Source of the DNA: DAOQAU01 sp035354275
GTDB lineage: Bacteria > Cyanobacteriota > Vampirovibrionia > Gastranaerophilales > Gastranaerophilaceae
Assembly (NCBI GenBank): GCA_035354275.1
Contig: DAOQAU010000035.1
Location: forward strand, 1 to 16,849
DNA length: 16,849 bases
Reading direction: 5' to 3'
In this document: positions 14,164-16,849 of the stretch, in pieces
How positions within the stretch are numbered: the first letter of the stretch is position 1
Layout: each line of letters starts with the position of its first letter
The notes under the pieces: model-generated
What the model was told of the DNA's origin: nothing
The model's database searches: none
Seen by the model: only the letters and a program-made list of their open reading frames with translations
Made by a program: the position numbers and the translations under genes

Positions 14164-15531
14164 TCAGTTGTTTAAGCTGTGAATGGGGGCAGGAATTCTT
14201 CCGCCTCGTTTAACAAAAGCCGAAGATGAGAGTTTATTAATTTGCATTATTGGTGCTTCACCCAAGAGTCCGCCGTAAACAGCTTTTTCGCCGATATTTT
14301 TATTCGGTACTGGAATTATTCTTACAGCCGTTGTTTTTTTGTTAATCATACCTATTGCCATTTCATCTGCGATAATTCCCGCGATTGTTTCAATAGGCGT
14401 GTCACCCGGAATTGCAATCATATCAAGCCCTACAGAACAAACGGAAGTCATCGCTTCAAGCTTATCAAAAGTTAAATGTCCTAATTTTGCTGCTTCAATC
14501 ATTCCGGCATCTTCAGATACCGGAATAAAAGCCCCTGAAAGTCCTCCAACGTTTGAACTTGCCATAATTCCGCCTTTTTTAACTGCGTCATTGAGCATCG
14601 CAAGTGCCGCTGTTGTTCCGTGTGCGCCCGCGTGTTCAAGTCCCATTGCCTGAAAAATCCCCGCAACACTGTCACCCAAGGCAGGTGTGGGCGCAAGTGA
14701 TAAATCTACTACTCCAAAAGGTACTCCAAGCCTTTGGGCAAGCTCTTTTCCTACAAGTTCACCGGTCGAGGTTATTTTGTAGGAAATTTGTTTAATCTTA
14801 TTTGCAAGTTCTCCAAAGTCAGCGTCTTTTGGCATTTCTTCAACGGCGGCTCTTACCACTCCTGGACCTGAAATACCTACATTCAGTGCATATTCGCTTT
14901 CGCCGTAACCGCAGTAAGCTCCTGCCATAAAAGGGTTATCTCCGACCGAATTGCAGAAACACACAAGCTTTGCAGCACCGATTCCGTCTTGTTCAAAAGT
15001 TAATTCTGCTGATTTTTTGATAATTTCTGCCATTTTTAAAACGGCATCCATATTTATTCCCGCTTTTGAACTTGCAAGGTTTATTGAGGCGCAAACCCTT
15101 TGGGTTTGCGCCAAAGCTTCAGGAATACTTTCTATAAGTGCTTGGTCACCTTTTGTAAATCCTTTTTCTACAAGTGCCGAAAATCCGCCGATAAAATCCA
15201 CATTCACATCTTTTGCCGCTCTATCAAGAGTTTTTGCTATTTTTACATAGTCAAATTTTTTGCATGATTCGCCTATTAATGAAATCGGAGTAACCGCAAT
15301 CCGCTTATTTATAATAGGTATTGAAAAATCGTTTTCGATTTCTGTTGCAAAAGAGTCCAAGTTTTTTGCATATCTTAGGATTTTGTTATAAATCCTTTCA
15401 CAAACTTCATCAACATCATCGGAAATACAATCTCTGAGGCTTAAAGAAAGCGTCACTGTCCTTATATCCAAATTGTGAAGCTTAATCATATTAATTGTTT
15501 CAAGAATAAAATTTTCGTTAAAAACCGTCAT
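14164..15531 (-). CDS. DUF711/UPF0210 (PFL family) protein
   Basis: A 455-residue cytoplasmic protein of the UPF0210/DUF711 family, which is widespread in anaerobic and Gram-positive bacteria. The start ETINMIKLHNLDIRTVTLSL, the Gly-rich GAHGTTAALAM and SSNVGGLSGAFIPVSED stretches, and the C-terminal RGGRIPAPIHSLNN are family hallmarks. Its biochemical role is not established. In other genomes (Streptococcus) it sits next to an ACT-domain protein, UPF0237. None is seen next to it here. I chose the ATG at 15531, which has an AGGGG site and matches the family's usual N-terminus, over a TTG 21 codons upstream. It is divergent from glgA. Confidence 0.95.
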   Translation of the reverse strand: MTVFNENFILETINMIKLHNLDIRTVTLSLSLRDCISDDVDEVCERIYNKILRYAKNLDSFATEIENDFSIPIINKRIAVTPISLIGESCKKFDYVKIAKTLDRAAKDVNVDFIGGFSALVEKGFTKGDQALIESIPEALAQTQRVCASINLASSKAGINMDAVLKMAEIIKKSAELTFEQDGIGAAKLVCFCNSVGDNPFMAGAYCGYGESEYALNVGISGPGVVRAAVEEMPKDADFGELANKIKQISYKITSTGELVGKELAQRLGVPFGVVDLSLAPTPALGDSVAGIFQAMGLEHAGAHGTTAALAMLNDAVKKGGIMASSNVGGLSGAFIPVSEDAGMIEAAKLGHLTFDKLEAMTSVCSVGLDMIAIPGDTPIETIAGIIADEMAIGMINKKTTAVRIIPVPNKNIGEKAVYGGLLGEAPIMQINKLSSSAFVKRGGRIPAPIHSLNN

Positions 15532-15555
15532 AGCCGCCCCTTTTCTGTTGTGCAA

Positions 15556-15564
15556 ATTATAACA
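15556..15564 (-). promoter_or_regulatory. Extended -10 promoter of the DUF711 gene
   Basis: On the minus strand, TGTTATAAT: a perfect TATAAT (15556-15561) with the TGn extension. It lies about 25 bp before the ATG, leaving room for a short leader with the AGGGG ribosome binding site. Confidence 0.6.
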
Positions 15565-15613
15565 CGAAAAACAAATGCCGGAAGACATAATCAAAAATTT
15601 TTCAAAACTCGCA

Positions 15614-15642
15614 TTGATTTTTTATATAAAATCATATATTAT
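15614..15642 (+). promoter_or_regulatory. Promoter of glgA
   Basis: TTGATT (15614-15619), a 17-bp AT-rich spacer and TATTAT (15637-15642). The leader would be about 30 nt and includes the AAGGA ribosome binding site (15666-15670). Confidence 0.55.
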
Positions 15643-15677
15643 TTATAGACAGGTTGTATTCAGACAAGGATTTTTTG

Positions 15678-16849
15678 ATGAAAGTATTATTTGCCTCAGC
15701 CGAAGTTGTGCCTTTTGCTAAAGTCGGAGGGCTTGCAGATGTGGTCGGAAGCTTGCCCAAGTATTTGGATAAAGACACAGAAATAGCTGTTTTTATGCCA
15801 CTTTACGGTTGCATCGACAAAGAAAAATATAATATTAAACTGCTTGAAAATTCCAGACTTCAAATAAGTTTCGGTTGGAGCGAAAACATTTTTCAACTTT
15901 ATATAGGGCAATTACCCGGGACAAAAATTAATGTGTTTTTCATTGATAATTCAAAGTATTTTTCCTGTTTTAACAGTGTTTACCCTTACAATATCGATGA
16001 AAGATACAATCAGGAAAGGTTTATCGCTTTTTCAAGGGCGATTCTTGAATACACTCAACTTTTAAATTTTAAGCCCGACATAATTCATGCAAACGACTGG
16101 CATACTGGAATGCTGCCTGTTTATTTGGAAACGACTTACAGAGACAACGAATTTTTTAAGAACACAAAAACCGTCTTTTCAATTCATAATCTTGCCTATC
16201 AGGGAATGTTTTATGATGATGTGCTTGATTTTGCGCAAATTCCGAAAGCTGAAGTTATGTATTCGTGGGGCGTGGAACTCTTCGGGCACGTAAACTGGAT
16301 GCGAGGTGCTATCAATTACGCGGATAAAGTTGTTGCGGTTTCGCCCACTTATGCAAAAGAAATTCAAACACCGGAAGGCGGCTATCACATAGATTGCACT
16401 TTAAGAGAAAATTCTCAAAAACTTGTAGGGATTTTAAACGGAATCGACACAAAAGAATTTGACCCCAAAACAGACAAATTAATTCCTAAAAACTTTGATA
16501 AAAATGATTTGACCGGCAAGGTTGCTTGTAAGAAATTCCTTTGTGAAAAATTCAACCTCAAATACAGTAAAAACAGGCCATTGATAGGAATGGTTTCTAG
16601 AATGACAGAGCAAAAAGGATTTGAGCTTTTTTGGGGTATTGACGAGGAATTAAAAAAATTAAAAGCCGATTTGGTAATTTTAGGTACAGGAAATATGTGG
16701 TACGAAGACCATTTTAACTGGCTTTCAAAGACAACGGAAAACGTTCGCGTACATTTAAGCTTTTCGCACGAGCTTGCAAACCAGATTTATGCGGGATGTG
16801 ATATGTTTTTGATGCCAATTTTCGACTTCATCATGATCACCCACCATAA
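15678..16849 (+). CDS. glgA: Glycogen synthase, 5' part (gene runs off the window)
   Basis: GlgA transfers glucose from ADP-glucose to a growing alpha-1,4-glucan in the cytoplasm. The first 380 residues are a good GT5-family glycogen synthase: KVGGLADV at 15-22 with the nucleotide-sugar-binding Lys15, HANDWHTG (137-144), HNLAYQG (170-176), NGID (254-257) and SRMTEQKGF (307-315). The family length is about 480, so roughly 90-100 residues are missing. The ATG at 15678 has AAGGA eight bases upstream and is divergent from the DUF711 gene. Oddly, after DMFLMP at residues 375-380 the expected SRFEPCGL motif is absent and the last ten codons read IFDFIMITHH. This may be a sequence-end error or a real truncation. 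Confidence 0.95.
   Translation, partial: MKVLFASAEVVPFAKVGGLADVVGSLPKYLDKDTEIAVFMPLYGCIDKEKYNIKLLENSRLQISFGWSENIFQLYIGQLPGTKINVFFIDNSKYFSCFNSVYPYNIDERYNQERFIAFSRAILEYTQLLNFKPDIIHANDWHTGMLPVYLETTYRDNEFFKNTKTVFSIHNLAYQGMFYDDVLDFAQIPKAEVMYSWGVELFGHVNWMRGAINYADKVVAVSPTYAKEIQTPEGGYHIDCTLRENSQKLVGILNGIDTKEFDPKTDKLIPKNFDKNDLTGKVACKKFLCEKFNLKYSKNRPLIGMVSRMTEQKGFELFWGIDEELKKLKADLVILGTGNMWYEDHFNWLSKTTENVRVHLSFSHELANQIYAGCDMFLMPIFDFIMITHH

Noticed and set aside
15532..15594. A 21-residue N-terminal extension of the DUF711 protein starting at TTG
   Set aside because: Family members begin near the internal ATG at 15531, which has a proper ribosome binding site. The promoter -10 box also lies inside the extension.
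15696..15911. Minus-strand open frame inside glgA, and similar frames opposite secD, dapA, trpS and the DUF711 gene
   Set aside because: They are antisense shadows of strongly supported genes with no ribosome binding sites and no recognisable protein features.
1..16849. A transposase, prophage, toxin-antitoxin pair or defence operon
   Set aside because: I looked for transposase, integrase, restriction, nuclease and toxin motifs among the open frames and saw none. The only mobile-like DNA is the short palindromic repeats.

Overview
The window is AT-rich and uses the standard bacterial code, with TAA and TGA as stops. It carries mostly single-copy housekeeping genes plus several proteins I cannot place in a known family. 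My best guess at the organism is a non-photosynthetic, anaerobic relative of the Cyanobacteria (Vampirovibrionia/'Melainabacteria', Gastranaerophilales type). The support is indirect: low GC, a glycogen synthase with a cyanobacterial-style KVGGLADV start, heptameric microrepeats of the kind known in cyanobacteria, and a tryptophanyl-tRNA synthetase with the cysteine pattern of the [4Fe-4S] type seen in anaerobes. No 16S or other decisive marker is present.

Layout. (1) 1-2600, plus strand: three unrecognised genes. They are the end of a charged helical protein, an overlapping four-segment membrane protein with an internal duplication, and a helical protein whose reading frame contains a dispersed palindromic repeat. 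GC-rich palindromic repeats fill 1776-1965 and 2609-2775. (2) 2792-9393, minus strand: rpsB-tsf, a terminator, then dapA-secD-secF-MFS exporter, probably one operon. rpsB has a structured leader of about 150 nt. (3) 9638-11199, minus strand: a helical (HEAT-like) protein gene, tRNA-Arg(CCG) directly after it, then a 213-residue unknown. (4) 11330-13200: a 56-residue small protein gene (+), trpS (-), and a beta-solenoid-like protein (+). (5) 13210-16849: an alpha/beta hydrolase (-) and a DUF711/UPF0210 protein (-), divergent from glgA (+), which runs off the window.

How the genes work together. rpsB, tsf and trpS serve translation. secD and secF power late steps of protein export. dapA opens lysine/diaminopimelate (cell wall) synthesis. 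glgA makes glycogen. The unknown genes look lineage-specific.

What stands out. There is no complete, obviously new defence or mobile system here. The most interesting signals are structural: a palindromic repeat family whose inner hairpin shows compensatory base changes between two copies; one repeat copy translated in frame inside a gene; 7- and 8-bp tandem microrepeats at three loci; two genes (trpS and the hydrolase) whose extended -10 box lies 6 nt before the ATG, predicting leaderless mRNAs; an [4Fe-4S]-type TrpRS; and an abrupt loss of GlgA similarity in the last 32 bases.
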